Below, piece by piece: positions 42,514 to 51,735 of a stretch of DNA of 64,000 bases. The notes under the pieces were generated by a model. That model worked only from the letters and a program-made list of their open reading frames with translations, did no database searches and was not told the origin of the DNA. The number at the start of each line of letters is the position of its first letter. The stretch's first letter is position 1. Origin of the DNA: RUG14300 sp964561145. GTDB lineage: Bacteria; Bacillota; Clostridia; Christensenellales; CAG-1252. The position numbers were made by a program, and so were the translations under genes. Where the stretch lies: positions 97,730 through 161,729 of the forward strand of contig CAZLNZ010000003.1 of the NCBI GenBank assembly GCA_964561145.1. The letters run 5' to 3'.

Positions 42514-45500
42514 ATGCGTAAAAACAAATTGCTGGTGCTCTTTGCGGCATTAATACTGATCTGTACCCTTTCTATTATCAGCGTTACCTTTGCAGGTGAT
42601 GAGGATTGTTTTGTTGAGGTCGATTTAGAACTTAATGCTCCCTCGATTTTTGGAAATAATATAGAGGTTATCCCTTCGATATGGACAAGCTTGGATGGGG
42701 TTAACTGGTCTAAAATATATTCCGAGGAATTTTCCTCTTATTGTGAACTCGTATACTATAATCAAAGCGGGGATAGAATTTCAGTTCCCACAGATTTAGG
42801 AAGTTATGTTGCCAAATATAAAGTAAAAGACGATGCAAGTGTACCTAATCGTTTTCGCAACGGAAATAAGCTTATAAGCGGAGGTATGGTTTTAGCCACC
42901 TTTAGTTATGATATAGTCTATCAAGATTTTCAGGTTAAGTTTTATCCGGAAGGAAATACGACCTATTCCGATGGTATTGATTATTATTCAAAACTTATGA
43001 ATGAAACAAAACCCTATTTCGGGGGATCACCTTTATCTATCAACAGTGATTATCAAATTGAAGTTTACAAGGACTATAGGCAAGACGACATAAACACTCC
43101 CGTATTTGATATAAACAGTCCGGGTGAGTATACAGTTATCGTTACAATCAACAATGATATACCGAATTCAGGAATAAAGGCAGGGCAAAAATTTTCATCA
43201 ACCTTCTTCCTTACAAAAGAGCTTAACGGACTTGCCTACATCGACGATGTTCGATACGAGGGAATGTATTGTACCGAACTTGCTCCGATGGAAAACAAAC
43301 TAGAGGTAGAAGGGTTGGCTATAGATTATTATACTCCTAGTCTTAAAGGAAGTATTGCAAGCGTTGATGCTACCGCGTACGAGGTTATGTATCTTGTCGA
43401 AAATACTCTTTCTGCAATACCGCCAAGAGAGGCAGGGGAGTATTACGCAAGAATTATCTTTAAGGAAAATGTTGATAAATTCGACATTCAAGTCGGAGAC
43501 TTCGTCGATATTCCCTATCAAATCAAGAAAAAACCTTATACCGTTGATTATACATATAACAGTAGCTTACCGGATTCAAATGGCGGCTTTTTGGTTCAAG
43601 CTAACGGAACCAAATTGGTCCTTAGCTTTAAGAGCATAAACTCCGATGAATTAAGTGGTTTGGCTGAAAAAACCAGCGTGCGTTATTTTAAGTATAATTC
43701 CGAAAGTACCGAGCTTGATAAGTATGAGGAGCTATCTTTTGGGGAGGTTCCCACCGATAAAGGCTTGTATCGTGCAATCTTTACAATCGATGCAAATACA
43801 ACGATTTCCGGGAAAGAGTTTTTCGGTAATGCAGACAGCGATTACGAGATATCGTCTGCATTATATAACAACGTTTGGCAGTTTGATTTTCAAATAATGC
43901 CGACTATTCAAATTCAAAATTTATATTCACTGTATACATATACGGGCAATATCGTTGCAATTTCTCCCGACATTAAGTATTCAGGTGCCACAATGGATTC
44001 GTCATATTACGGTATTACCTTCTTTGATAAAGATATGAATGAAATCGGTGAAGAAGGAGTGAAGGAGAACGGCTGTTATTACGGTGTTATCAATTTTATC
44101 AAGGATTGGACTCCGTTCGGAGAAGTGATAGTAAACAATGGAGATACTTATCTTTTTTCCTTTGAAATCGTATTGCCGCAAGCTAATCCGTCGTTGGAAG
44201 AAATAGACGGAAGCTTTGTTTTTACAGTTAACGGCAAGATACCCGAGGGCTTTAGTGTAAAGTATTTCCGTTATGAAAACAGTATTTGCAATGCAGTAGA
44301 ACAAGATGTTCTTCTTAATCGTGTAGGAAGCTATAAGGTGGTATATACCTTTGATACGGATAACAAGCATTTAGGAATAAAAAGCGGTGATGTTATTACT
44401 CTGGATTTTGAGAAAAAGGCTATCAATAAATTAAATGATGTCTATTTTGGAGTAAAAGAAGCATATGTTTTGGATGGTTCTTTCTATACCGATTACAATT
44501 CTAATATTTTTCACGCAACTCTTCAATTTGATGAAGACGCTGAAATTGATAAACAAATAAAGGAAAAACTCAATTATTCGGTTTATTATCAAAGGGAATA
44601 TGACAACGGAAGTTTATCTATATGCGGATATCCCCTTTTACCCGGTAAATATAGGGCGGTTTTGGTATTCAATGAGGCAGATAATGTTGGTTATGGTGTC
44701 AATGCCGGTGACGGATTAAGCTTCTCCTTCGAAATTAAACCAATAAGTGTTACTGCCTCCTTTGCCGTTACAGATGATCTTGTTTATTCGAGAACTGAAA
44801 AGAAATTTGATGTGACCTTCTTGGCAAATAACAGACCTTTGGAGGTTGACAAATCGTCTTACACCTTGCTGAGTACGAAACTTGAAGATGGTGAGTTTAC
44901 TAAGTCAATGCCACAAAATGCAGGCACATACAAATTGGCGGCTGTATTTACCGACGATGGTTTTGAGATGTACGGGCTTGTCAAATTTATGCTGTCTGAC
45001 AGTGCATATACTTTTGAAGAATTACAAGATTCATCACTGTTTAGCGGAAAGATTGTTATTGAAAGGCTTCAACTTACGGTTGTAGTAGGACTTCCGGTTG
45101 AAGAAAAGGGAATGTATCATTTGGACAAAACCGCAGTCAATGCTACATATGAATTTTACAAGTCTAATGGTGTTGGTATTTCCAAATATTCTGATTTTGA
45201 GGAAGTGTTAAAATGTGGAGAAATTGAGAGACTTTCGGAATATGTTGCATCGATTACTGATTTTAACATAAAGTATTTATGCAGTCCTCTTTATTCCATT
45301 TCCTCTCAAGAAGAGATTGTTGAAAGTTCCGTAAAGACTTCTAGGTATAAGCTTGAGATTGAAATGAAGAATGCTACTGACACCTGTTTGTTCGATAATG
45401 CAATAATACGGGCAGTTGTATCGTACTATGAAGGGGCAAAAGAAGGCGTTAGCTACGATAGCGGAATATACTTTGCAACCAGAGGAACCGATCTTTCCTT

Positions 45501-48500
45501 TAGTGTTGGGTATCAAGTTTCTCCATTGCCTTTGATTATCTCCTTGCCCGATTCTCTCCAAGGTGAGCTTTATTACGGTGGTGCAAAGGCTGTTGGCGTA
45601 GAAAAAATGAAATTTGAAACCTACAACCTTTCTAGTCCTAATTTGTCGTTGAGCAACGGCGAGCTCTATGACAGGCTGGATTTAACCGAATATGCATTTT
45701 ATAATCACTTTGATTTAAAGTACTATAATCGTAAGTCAGGAACAGATATAATAGACGGAGCGGCTTTATCGGAGTCGGGAAACACTTCTTTGAGTAGTTC
45801 ATATATATTTGCTGCAGGAGATTATTTGCTTTCCTTGACGGTTAAAGACACTAACGAAGAACTTTTCTCATTCTTTACCCTACAAAATGGTGTGGATGAA
45901 CAGTCTGTTGCGCTTAACGGAAAGCCTATATCTGTAGGTGATAAAAGAAATATAAGATTTACCGTCAATTCCGCAAAGGTGATAAGAGCGGTTTTTGAGA
46001 GAGACTTTAACACCTTTGTTTATGACGGTTCCCCGAAAAAGTATAATGTAGTATTCTATTACGGTGACACTATTATTGATCAATCAGAGGAGCTGAACTA
46101 CGAATTGGTTTATAAGAATAGTCTTGGACTGGAAACAGAACCATGCGTAAAAGGTAAATACTCTATAGTTCTAACATTTAATGATGATAACTATAAGTAT
46201 GCCATTCGTCAACTTGAGGGTGAATATATTCAAAGCGGACAATCAAATGCCCCCTATATTCTTGAAAAGGATCGGATCGAATTCGATTATGAAATTATCG
46301 GACCAATAAATCTTAGCTGGAGCTGGAATATCTCAAACGAGCAGTTGAATTATGACTCATATCAAGTGTCTGACGCCAATTATCAAAGCTACAAGTTCGA
46401 TTATGACCATACACGCAAATCTTTACAAATACGCTTTTTCGATGCAAACAATACCGAGCGTTCGGTTAATTTGATTAAGAATAGCGACTATGCTATTTGG
46501 TACTATAAGGTAACTAACGACGGAAAAACGTATACAAGGCTTGATGAGGAACCATACGAGGTAGGGGATTACATTGCTGAAATTGTTTTCCTAAAGACTC
46601 AGTATGATTATCTTGTCAAATATAACGGTAATTACAATAAGATCCCTTATTCCTATGCCGAAGCGTTGGAAAACAAGGACTACTATGGCAAGAGTTTGGC
46701 ATTAAGTCAGGAGTTCTTTTTAGATCTAGCTATGGAAGGCAGATTCTTTGAATATACGATTAAACCTTCTAAGCTTTTGATTAGCGGTTTTACCGTGAAC
46801 GACAAAGAATTTGACAATACCACCGTTGCTGATTATTCTTTAAAGTCAACCTTTGCGATCCTTGATAATGGTGCTATTATCGATGATGATTTGGCAAGTG
46901 TAAAGGAACTGTTATCCCTTAATATTGTTGCTTATTTTGAAAGCCGTAACGTACGGTACGAAATAATAGATAGTACATTTGCTGTTTTGCCACAGAAGGT
47001 TACTTTTGCGATACATGTTTCAGATGGATTTGAAGTAATACTTCCTTATGCTGACATGTATAACGATGATAATGCTAACGCTTATATTTTAGAACAACTT
47101 GAAACTCTTATGACCAAAGCTAGTGGCGAGGATTTAGCTAAGCTTAACGAGATTAAGACCATTGTCGAAAGGGTAGGAGAAGCATATAATATTGTAATTG
47201 GTAATCTTGTCGATGGAGAGTTGCAAGTAATTCAAGGTAAAATCATTAGACGAGTCGTAACCATAATGCCGGATTCTGTTGAAAGATTCTATGATCCCTT
47301 CTTTAAGGATGTCGGAATTTTTACATATTCAACCGATATGGAGGCAATGCCGGCAGGAATTGAAGCATATCTCAAGAGTAAATTCGGTAACGATGGCAAA
47401 CTGGAATATCTTTTTGTTGGTTCCTTATCAAGAGAAGGACAAGACGAAAAAAACGATGTCGGTAGTTATAGTATTAATCTTGGCACTTTAGAGAGTCGTG
47501 ATTCAAACTTTAGGCTTGTGTTATCGACGAAAAAGGCATTTTATAAGATAATACCCGTTAGAATAACTGTAAAAGTAGTTGATTCTGCTTTGAGTAAATA
47601 TTATGACGAAAAGGATCCGATTTTCGAATGCGAGTTAGAAGACGGCATCTTGATTTATGGAGATAGCATAGATTATAGCGGAGAGTATTCCCCTATTCGT
47701 GAAAGCATAAAGACTGTCGACGATGTCGGTTTTTATAGTATTGATCTGAAACCTATAAGAATCGTTAACGGAGAAAATGCGAACGTAAGCGAAAACTATT
47801 ATATTCAATACGCACATCAAACCTTCGAGATTAAGATTAGAAACATCTTCGTAACACCTAAAGAGGGTAAAGGAAACTATGGTGTGGATTTCTACTCCTT
47901 GTATTCCCTTGATAGCACTGAAAAGAAGTATTCCGTTCAATATGAGAATGTCGGCGGGCTTATTGTTCCATATGAATTCCAAAATGGTGACAGATTATAC
48001 GGACAATTCGGATTTGAGCCCATAGCGGGTGTGGAAAGCAGTTATAAAACCTACAGAATAACTCTCGGTACGATTACAGTTCGCAATTCTAAGGGAAAGG
48101 ATGTCAGTGATAACTACAAAATATCTCAATACACAACCAAGGATATTACATATATAATCAATAAGATTCTTGTTGTTTTGTCTGTCAATGAGAGCATTAC
48201 AAAGGTGTTTGGCGAAAAAGATCCCATTATACCTGTAAGTCTGTATAACGGTTCAAAGCTTCCTGAGGGATATAGTATAGCTCCCGATTCAACGGCAGGC
48301 AGAGAGAAAGGCGAGGATGCCGGTGTATATGAAATACTCAATTCAAATCTTCAAGGCGGTATAAAGATATTAGATTCTAACGGAAATGATTCGACTAACT
48401 ATTTTGAAATCAGTGTAATTGTCGGAGCTAAAACGTTCGAAATCACAAAATTCAAGCTCTTAGTATGCGTTAATTCAAAGACTTACCTGAAGGGCGATAA

Positions 48501-49650
48501 CTCGATTAGAAGTATTGTCTTTAAGGATGAAACCAATAAGGTCGTAAGCAAGGAGATTATTGAAGGCTCCAAGTTGAATTCTTGTTTTAGAATTAACGGG
48601 GAATTTATCGAGGGCGATAATACGGTTAAACCGCAGATAGTATCCGGCTCGGAGGACAGACTTAAAAACTTCGATTTTACCCTTGTAGAGGGGGTTGTAA
48701 CTCTTGTTTATCCCGAAAACACTGTTTATGTCAGCGATATTGAAAGTTATGAGCAGATTGCGGTAAAGAATAAACACATCTCGTACAAAGGTGTTTTGTA
48801 TGAAACTCTTCATATGTATAATGTGAAAACCGGTAACGGGCAGACTCCTACGAGAAACGTTGAAGTAACCTTGACGGTACCGGAAGAGTTGTATAACAAA
48901 ACCGTTTATGTTTTGGCGGCACATCCCGATGGAAGTGTCGTAAAGCTCGAGGCGGTATCCAATGACGGAACAATTACAATAACAGATAACGAGTTTAATT
49001 ACATAATGCTTTGTTCTGTTGAGACATGGCCATATTATGTGATCGGAGCAGGCATTTTTTTGATTATCGTTGGTGTACTTTCAATCGTCGGACGTGCGAT
49101 GATTCGTAAAAAGCTTCGTGGCGGAGAAGCCAAGAGAAACTTTGCTAAGGAAGAAAAACGGGAAGAAAAAGAGGCGCTAAAACGAGATGGTGGCGATGCG
49201 GTAAGATTGTCGTCGGGAATTGCTCCGACAAAGGATGCTAAGAAGGAATATATGGATGACGAAGATCTATATGCATCTAGTGTAAAGTCGGCAGAGGAAG
49301 ACAAGAAACCGAAGAAAAAGAAGGAATCAAAGAGGACAACCGATGTGCATGCAATAGCTTTGGGCGGAGTAACGCCTCGTAGTGTAAGACCCGGCGGAGT
49401 AACTCATGATTCTGACTCTGATGAACTGGGCGTGGATATTCCTCTAGAGAGAAGCTATCCCTCTCATACTGAAACAATCATAGGAAGAGATTCCTCTGCA
49501 GATATAAGCTTGGCTGATGATGACATAATAATTAGCACTACTGTAAGAGGTGCCGAAAGTATCTCCCATTCATCGAGCACTTTGCCCTCCGATGAGGATG
49601 ATGACGATGATATAATAATCACGTCAACCGTTCGCCGTGGCGAGGATTAA
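42514..49650 (+). CDS. Large Ig-like/MBG-repeat membrane-anchored surface protein
   Basis: This 2,378-residue protein has a signal peptide (residues 1-28, FAALILICTLSIISVTFA). Next come about ten or more Ig-like units near 110 residues each, recognisable by closing strands of the type G-x-Y-x-A-x-I-x-F followed by G-D-x-x-x-F-x-F-E-I. Two MBG-type domains lie near the end (YYDEKDPIFECELEDG at about residue 1700 and VFGEKDPIIPVSLYNG at about 1900). A membrane span at residues 2172-2194 is followed by a tail of about 184 residues, basic at first (KKLRGGEAKRNFAKEEKREEK), then acidic and Ser-rich. There is no LPxTG. MBG/YDG domains are usual in adhesins and other surface proteins. GAGGTG lies four bases before the ATG. 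The lipoprotein hydrolase gene starts 19 bases downstream and is probably co-transcribed. Confidence 0.85.
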   Translation: MRKNKLLVLFAALILICTLSIISVTFAGDEDCFVEVDLELNAPSIFGNNIEVIPSIWTSLDGVNWSKIYSEEFSSYCELVYYNQSGDRISVPTDLGSYVAKYKVKDDASVPNRFRNGNKLISGGMVLATFSYDIVYQDFQVKFYPEGNTTYSDGIDYYSKLMNETKPYFGGSPLSINSDYQIEVYKDYRQDDINTPVFDINSPGEYTVIVTINNDIPNSGIKAGQKFSSTFFLTKELNGLAYIDDVRYEGMYCTELAPMENKLEVEGLAIDYYTPSLKGSIASVDATAYEVMYLVENTLSAIPPREAGEYYARIIFKENVDKFDIQVGDFVDIPYQIKKKPYTVDYTYNSSLPDSNGGFLVQANGTKLVLSFKSINSDELSGLAEKTSVRYFKYNSESTELDKYEELSFGEVPTDKGLYRAIFTIDANTTISGKEFFGNADSDYEISSALYNNVWQFDFQIMPTIQIQNLYSLYTYTGNIVAISPDIKYSGATMDSSYYGITFFDKDMNEIGEEGVKENGCYYGVINFIKDWTPFGEVIVNNGDTYLFSFEIVLPQANPSLEEIDGSFVFTVNGKIPEGFSVKYFRYENSICNAVEQDVLLNRVGSYKVVYTFDTDNKHLGIKSGDVITLDFEKKAINKLNDVYFGVKEAYVLDGSFYTDYNSNIFHATLQFDEDAEIDKQIKEKLNYSVYYQREYDNGSLSICGYPLLPGKYRAVLVFNEADNVGYGVNAGDGLSFSFEIKPISVTASFAVTDDLVYSRTEKKFDVTFLANNRPLEVDKSSYTLLSTKLEDGEFTKSMPQNAGTYKLAAVFTDDGFEMYGLVKFMLSDSAYTFEELQDSSLFSGKIVIERLQLTVVVGLPVEEKGMYHLDKTAVNATYEFYKSNGVGISKYSDFEEVLKCGEIERLSEYVASITDFNIKYLCSPLYSISSQEEIVESSVKTSRYKLEIEMKNATDTCLFDNAIIRAVVSYYEGAKEGVSYDSGIYFATRGTDLSFSVGYQVSPLPLIISLPDSLQGELYYGGAKAVGVEKMKFETYNLSSPNLSLSNGELYDRLDLTEYAFYNHFDLKYYNRKSGTDIIDGAALSESGNTSLSSSYIFAAGDYLLSLTVKDTNEELFSFFTLQNGVDEQSVALNGKPISVGDKRNIRFTVNSAKVIRAVFERDFNTFVYDGSPKKYNVVFYYGDTIIDQSEELNYELVYKNSLGLETEPCVKGKYSIVLTFNDDNYKYAIRQLEGEYIQSGQSNAPYILEKDRIEFDYEIIGPINLSWSWNISNEQLNYDSYQVSDANYQSYKFDYDHTRKSLQIRFFDANNTERSVNLIKNSDYAIWYYKVTNDGKTYTRLDEEPYEVGDYIAEIVFLKTQYDYLVKYNGNYNKIPYSYAEALENKDYYGKSLALSQEFFLDLAMEGRFFEYTIKPSKLLISGFTVNDKEFDNTTVADYSLKSTFAILDNGAIIDDDLASVKELLSLNIVAYFESRNVRYEIIDSTFAVLPQKVTFAIHVSDGFEVILPYADMYNDDNANAYILEQLETLMTKASGEDLAKLNEIKTIVERVGEAYNIVIGNLVDGELQVIQGKIIRRVVTIMPDSVERFYDPFFKDVGIFTYSTDMEAMPAGIEAYLKSKFGNDGKLEYLFVGSLSREGQDEKNDVGSYSINLGTLESRDSNFRLVLSTKKAFYKIIPVRITVKVVDSALSKYYDEKDPIFECELEDGILIYGDSIDYSGEYSPIRESIKTVDDVGFYSIDLKPIRIVNGENANVSENYYIQYAHQTFEIKIRNIFVTPKEGKGNYGVDFYSLYSLDSTEKKYSVQYENVGGLIVPYEFQNGDRLYGQFGFEPIAGVESSYKTYRITLGTITVRNSKGKDVSDNYKISQYTTKDITYIINKILVVLSVNESITKVFGEKDPIIPVSLYNGSKLPEGYSIAPDSTAGREKGEDAGVYEILNSNLQGGIKILDSNGNDSTNYFEISVIVGAKTFEITKFKLLVCVNSKTYLKGDNSIRSIVFKDETNKVVSKEIIEGSKLNSCFRINGEFIEGDNTVKPQIVSGSEDRLKNFDFTLVEGVVTLVYPENTVYVSDIESYEQIAVKNKHISYKGVLYETLHMYNVKTGNGQTPTRNVEVTLTVPEELYNKTVYVLAAHPDGSVVKLEAVSNDGTITITDNEFNYIMLCSVETWPYYVIGAGIFLIIVGVLSIVGRAMIRKKLRGGEAKRNFAKEEKREEKEALKRDGGDAVRLSSGIAPTKDAKKEYMDDEDLYASSVKSAEEDKKPKKKKESKRTTDVHAIALGGVTPRSVRPGGVTHDSDSDELGVDIPLERSYPSHTETIIGRDSSADISLADDDIIISTTVRGAESISHSSSTLPSDEDDDDDIIITSTVRRGED

Positions 49651-49669
49651 TAAATTTTTGGAGAAAAGA

Positions 49670-51421
49670 ATGAAAAAGCTTTTACTTGTTTGCTTGATAT
49701 CAATTCTATCCCTTTCAATTATGCTAGGGCTATTTGGCTGTCAACACGTTCATGAGTACGTTGACGGAATTTGCACAATTTGCAATGAAGCGTGCGAGCA
49801 TAGTTATGCGAATGGTAAGTGTTCTATTTGTGGGTTGACTTGCGTGCATAGCTATAATTCAAATGGTATTTGTGCAAAGTGTGGTTTGACCTGCGAGCAT
49901 TCTTACGCGGATGGTTCCTGCATTTTTTGCGGACATGAAGACGTCTTCTCCGTAGGTGTTGATTTCGATAATCTTGACGAGTATCTTGATAGATACATTT
50001 CAAAGATCAGAGCTGATTCCTATGTGGATTTTGCTTCAACTTACGATTTTGATTTTGAAACAGATCCTGAGCTATACGATCAAGGAATGTTCTGGTGCTA
50101 TTATGATGAGGAGTCGGATGTTATTGCAGAGGTTCCGGCAAGAGATCATGAAGAGGTTGATAATCTTATAGAAAAAGGATTGATTGATGGCAACAAGCCC
50201 ACAATTATTTTTGTGCACGGTGTTGCTGTTGCAACATACGAGCCCTATTACGTTAAAGGCATAAGGCTTTATAGCTGTGGACATTATTCAAGCGAAAAGA
50301 CATTATCTCCCGATGACGAAGATATGAGCTTGTATGCGATGGAAATTGAGGGTGTTGAAAGGGTAAATCTGAACTACATTTATCTTAAAAACGGATATAA
50401 TGTTATCAACTTCGTTTATCAAAGATATGGTGATGAAGAAACCGTAAATGGAGAAATGGAATTTGCCGATGGTACCGTTAGAACTATAACCGCAGCTAAT
50501 AATGCAGTAATTGAGGCAAAGGTCTATGCGACTGACGGTATTGCGGGAATGCGTTATCGTTATTCTGACGGAACATATTCAGATCAAGATCCAAATGTGA
50601 AAGAAGATGTCGATTTTTCCATGGCTGAGTATTTTGTAGCGGAATACGTGAGAACCTTTAACTATATGGTAGAAAAGGGCGTTTTCAGTGATAAAACCAG
50701 AACTGTGATAAAAGGACACTCTATGGGTGGGGTTATGAACGTTATAGGTACCTTTTTGATTTCGGAGCTTATAAGAGTTGGACAAATTCCTTCCTATTAC
50801 CTGCCCTCAAGAATGATATTAGAGGATAGTTATCTGGGTGTTTATTCTGACTACGGTGATAACGTCCCTAGCTATTCCGAGCTAACTACAGATAAAGAAA
50901 AAAAGTCACTTGATATTTATTATATTCTTGCATGTCAAGGAGTTACTTGCCATTGGACCGGAAAACGCTTAGATAATGCAGGTACGGTTTCTGTCTATCT
51001 TGCCGCTTTAAGGACTTTGGCAGAGGATTATGATATTGCTATTGAATACTATGTAGATGGAACAATATCCTCCTATGCAAGCTTACCGGGTGGCTATTTG
51101 AGATATATAATGAGGAAATATGTGGCAACTGCGGTATATAAATTCTCACACAATGGAGCTAACTCGCATAACGGCATAATGGAACTTTCCGATGGATATG
51201 CGGCAATCGGACCTATAGTAGATTCTACGGACGAAAACTCGGATTATGCTTTTGCATCAATTGGATATGCCGTTTCTACCGCATTAACTGATGAACAAAT
51301 AAAAGCCTTAAGGGGCATTGAGTTTACGCAAACAGACGGCGGAGATACCGATACCTTAAGGGATGACAGATTTGAGATTACTAATGTGTATAGGGATGGG
51401 TATTACCCTGATGTGAAATAG
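49670..51421 (+). CDS. Lipoprotein alpha/beta hydrolase with four tandem Cys/His ribbons
   Basis: This 583-residue protein has a lipoprotein signal (KKLLLVCLISILSLSIMLG then L-F-G-C; Phe at -2 is unusual). Next come four tandem units of the form H-x-Y-x-x-G-x-C-x-x-C-x-x-x-C within the first 90 residues (for example CEHSYANGKCSICG), as found at the N-terminus of many gut Clostridia surface proteins. The rest is an alpha/beta hydrolase: IIFVHG with His183 near the oxyanion hole, and the nucleophile elbow GHSMGG with Ser351. A His within SHNGANSHNG may complete the site; the acid is not assigned. Substrate unknown; lipase or esterase of the extracellular face is plausible. The start at 49670 is preferred over an in-frame ATG at 49637 because GGAGA precedes it and it begins the signal peptide. 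Confidence 0.8.
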   Translation: MKKLLLVCLISILSLSIMLGLFGCQHVHEYVDGICTICNEACEHSYANGKCSICGLTCVHSYNSNGICAKCGLTCEHSYADGSCIFCGHEDVFSVGVDFDNLDEYLDRYISKIRADSYVDFASTYDFDFETDPELYDQGMFWCYYDEESDVIAEVPARDHEEVDNLIEKGLIDGNKPTIIFVHGVAVATYEPYYVKGIRLYSCGHYSSEKTLSPDDEDMSLYAMEIEGVERVNLNYIYLKNGYNVINFVYQRYGDEETVNGEMEFADGTVRTITAANNAVIEAKVYATDGIAGMRYRYSDGTYSDQDPNVKEDVDFSMAEYFVAEYVRTFNYMVEKGVFSDKTRTVIKGHSMGGVMNVIGTFLISELIRVGQIPSYYLPSRMILEDSYLGVYSDYGDNVPSYSELTTDKEKKSLDIYYILACQGVTCHWTGKRLDNAGTVSVYLAALRTLAEDYDIAIEYYVDGTISSYASLPGGYLRYIMRKYVATAVYKFSHNGANSHNGIMELSDGYAAIGPIVDSTDENSDYAFASIGYAVSTALTDEQIKALRGIEFTQTDGGDTDTLRDDRFEITNVYRDGYYPDVK

Positions 51422-51527
51422 ATTCGTTTGCTTAGTAGCACCTGGTATTATTCTTGTATACAGTTGTAGTCAGTCTATATTACTAGAGAATCAAGCAGTC
51501 AATATTGATAAAGTTATTATAAAAGCA

Positions 51528-51558
51528 TTTTTTAGTTCTGTCTAAAAAACACTTTTTT
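51528..51558 (+). terminator. Possible weak terminator after the lipoprotein gene
   Basis: TTTTTTAG and CTAAAAAA flank a six-base loop and are followed by CACTTTTTTC. The stem has a single G-C pair, so it is a poor intrinsic terminator; no better one is seen before the rnf promoter. Confidence 0.3.
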
Positions 51559-51618
51559 CATATACGTGAATATCTCATTTATATCTTGTATAATTTTTTG
51601 AAATTAAAAGCCTTCAAT

Positions 51619-51651
51619 TAAATCGATAAAAAGTATAGATATATCGATTTA
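51619..51651. promoter_or_regulatory. Inverted repeat upstream of the rnf promoter (candidate operator)
   Basis: TAAATCGATA (51619-51628) and TATCGATTTA (51642-51651) are exact inverted copies with 13 bases between. The repeat ends 17 bases before the -35 box. It does not match the Rex box (TTGTGAAATATTTCACAA). Its position suits an activator or repressor site for the operon, but no regulator is named. Confidence 0.45.
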
Positions 51652-51667
51652 TATTTCGCATTTGCTC

Positions 51668-51697
51668 TTGAAAAGGGATGTAATTGTATGGTATAAT
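51668..51697 (+). promoter_or_regulatory. Promoter of the rnfCDGEAB operon
   Basis: TTGAAA at 51668-51673, 18 bases, then TATAAT at 51692-51697 preceded by TGG, giving an extended -10. The predicted start lies about 30 bases before the rnfC TTG start. Confidence 0.75.
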
Positions 51698-51722
51698 ATT
51701 GCTGGTTCTATAAAAAATCATT

Positions 51723-51735
51723 GGAGGAACAATTG
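51723..51735 (+). promoter_or_regulatory. Ribosome site and TTG start of rnfC
   Basis: GGAGG at 51723-51727 is followed after five bases by TTG at 51733. An in-frame TTG at 51721 overlaps the ribosome site itself and cannot be the start. Translation from 51733 gives an N-terminus M-I-P-T-F-R-H-G-V-H-P, which fits the F-x-G-G-I-H-P pattern of RnfC. Confidence 0.85.

Larger units (their letters stand above)
51422..51732. other. Intergenic region before the rnf operon
   Basis: 311 bases without a gene. It holds an AT-only hairpin (TTTTTTAG with CTAAAAAA around 51528-51550, followed by a T-run) that could end the preceding transcript weakly, a perfect 10-bp inverted repeat at 51619-51651, and the rnf promoter at 51668-51697. 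Confidence 0.7.

Noticed and set aside
51668..51697. Riboswitch in front of rnfC
   Set aside because: The predicted leader is only about 30 bases, too short for an aptamer.
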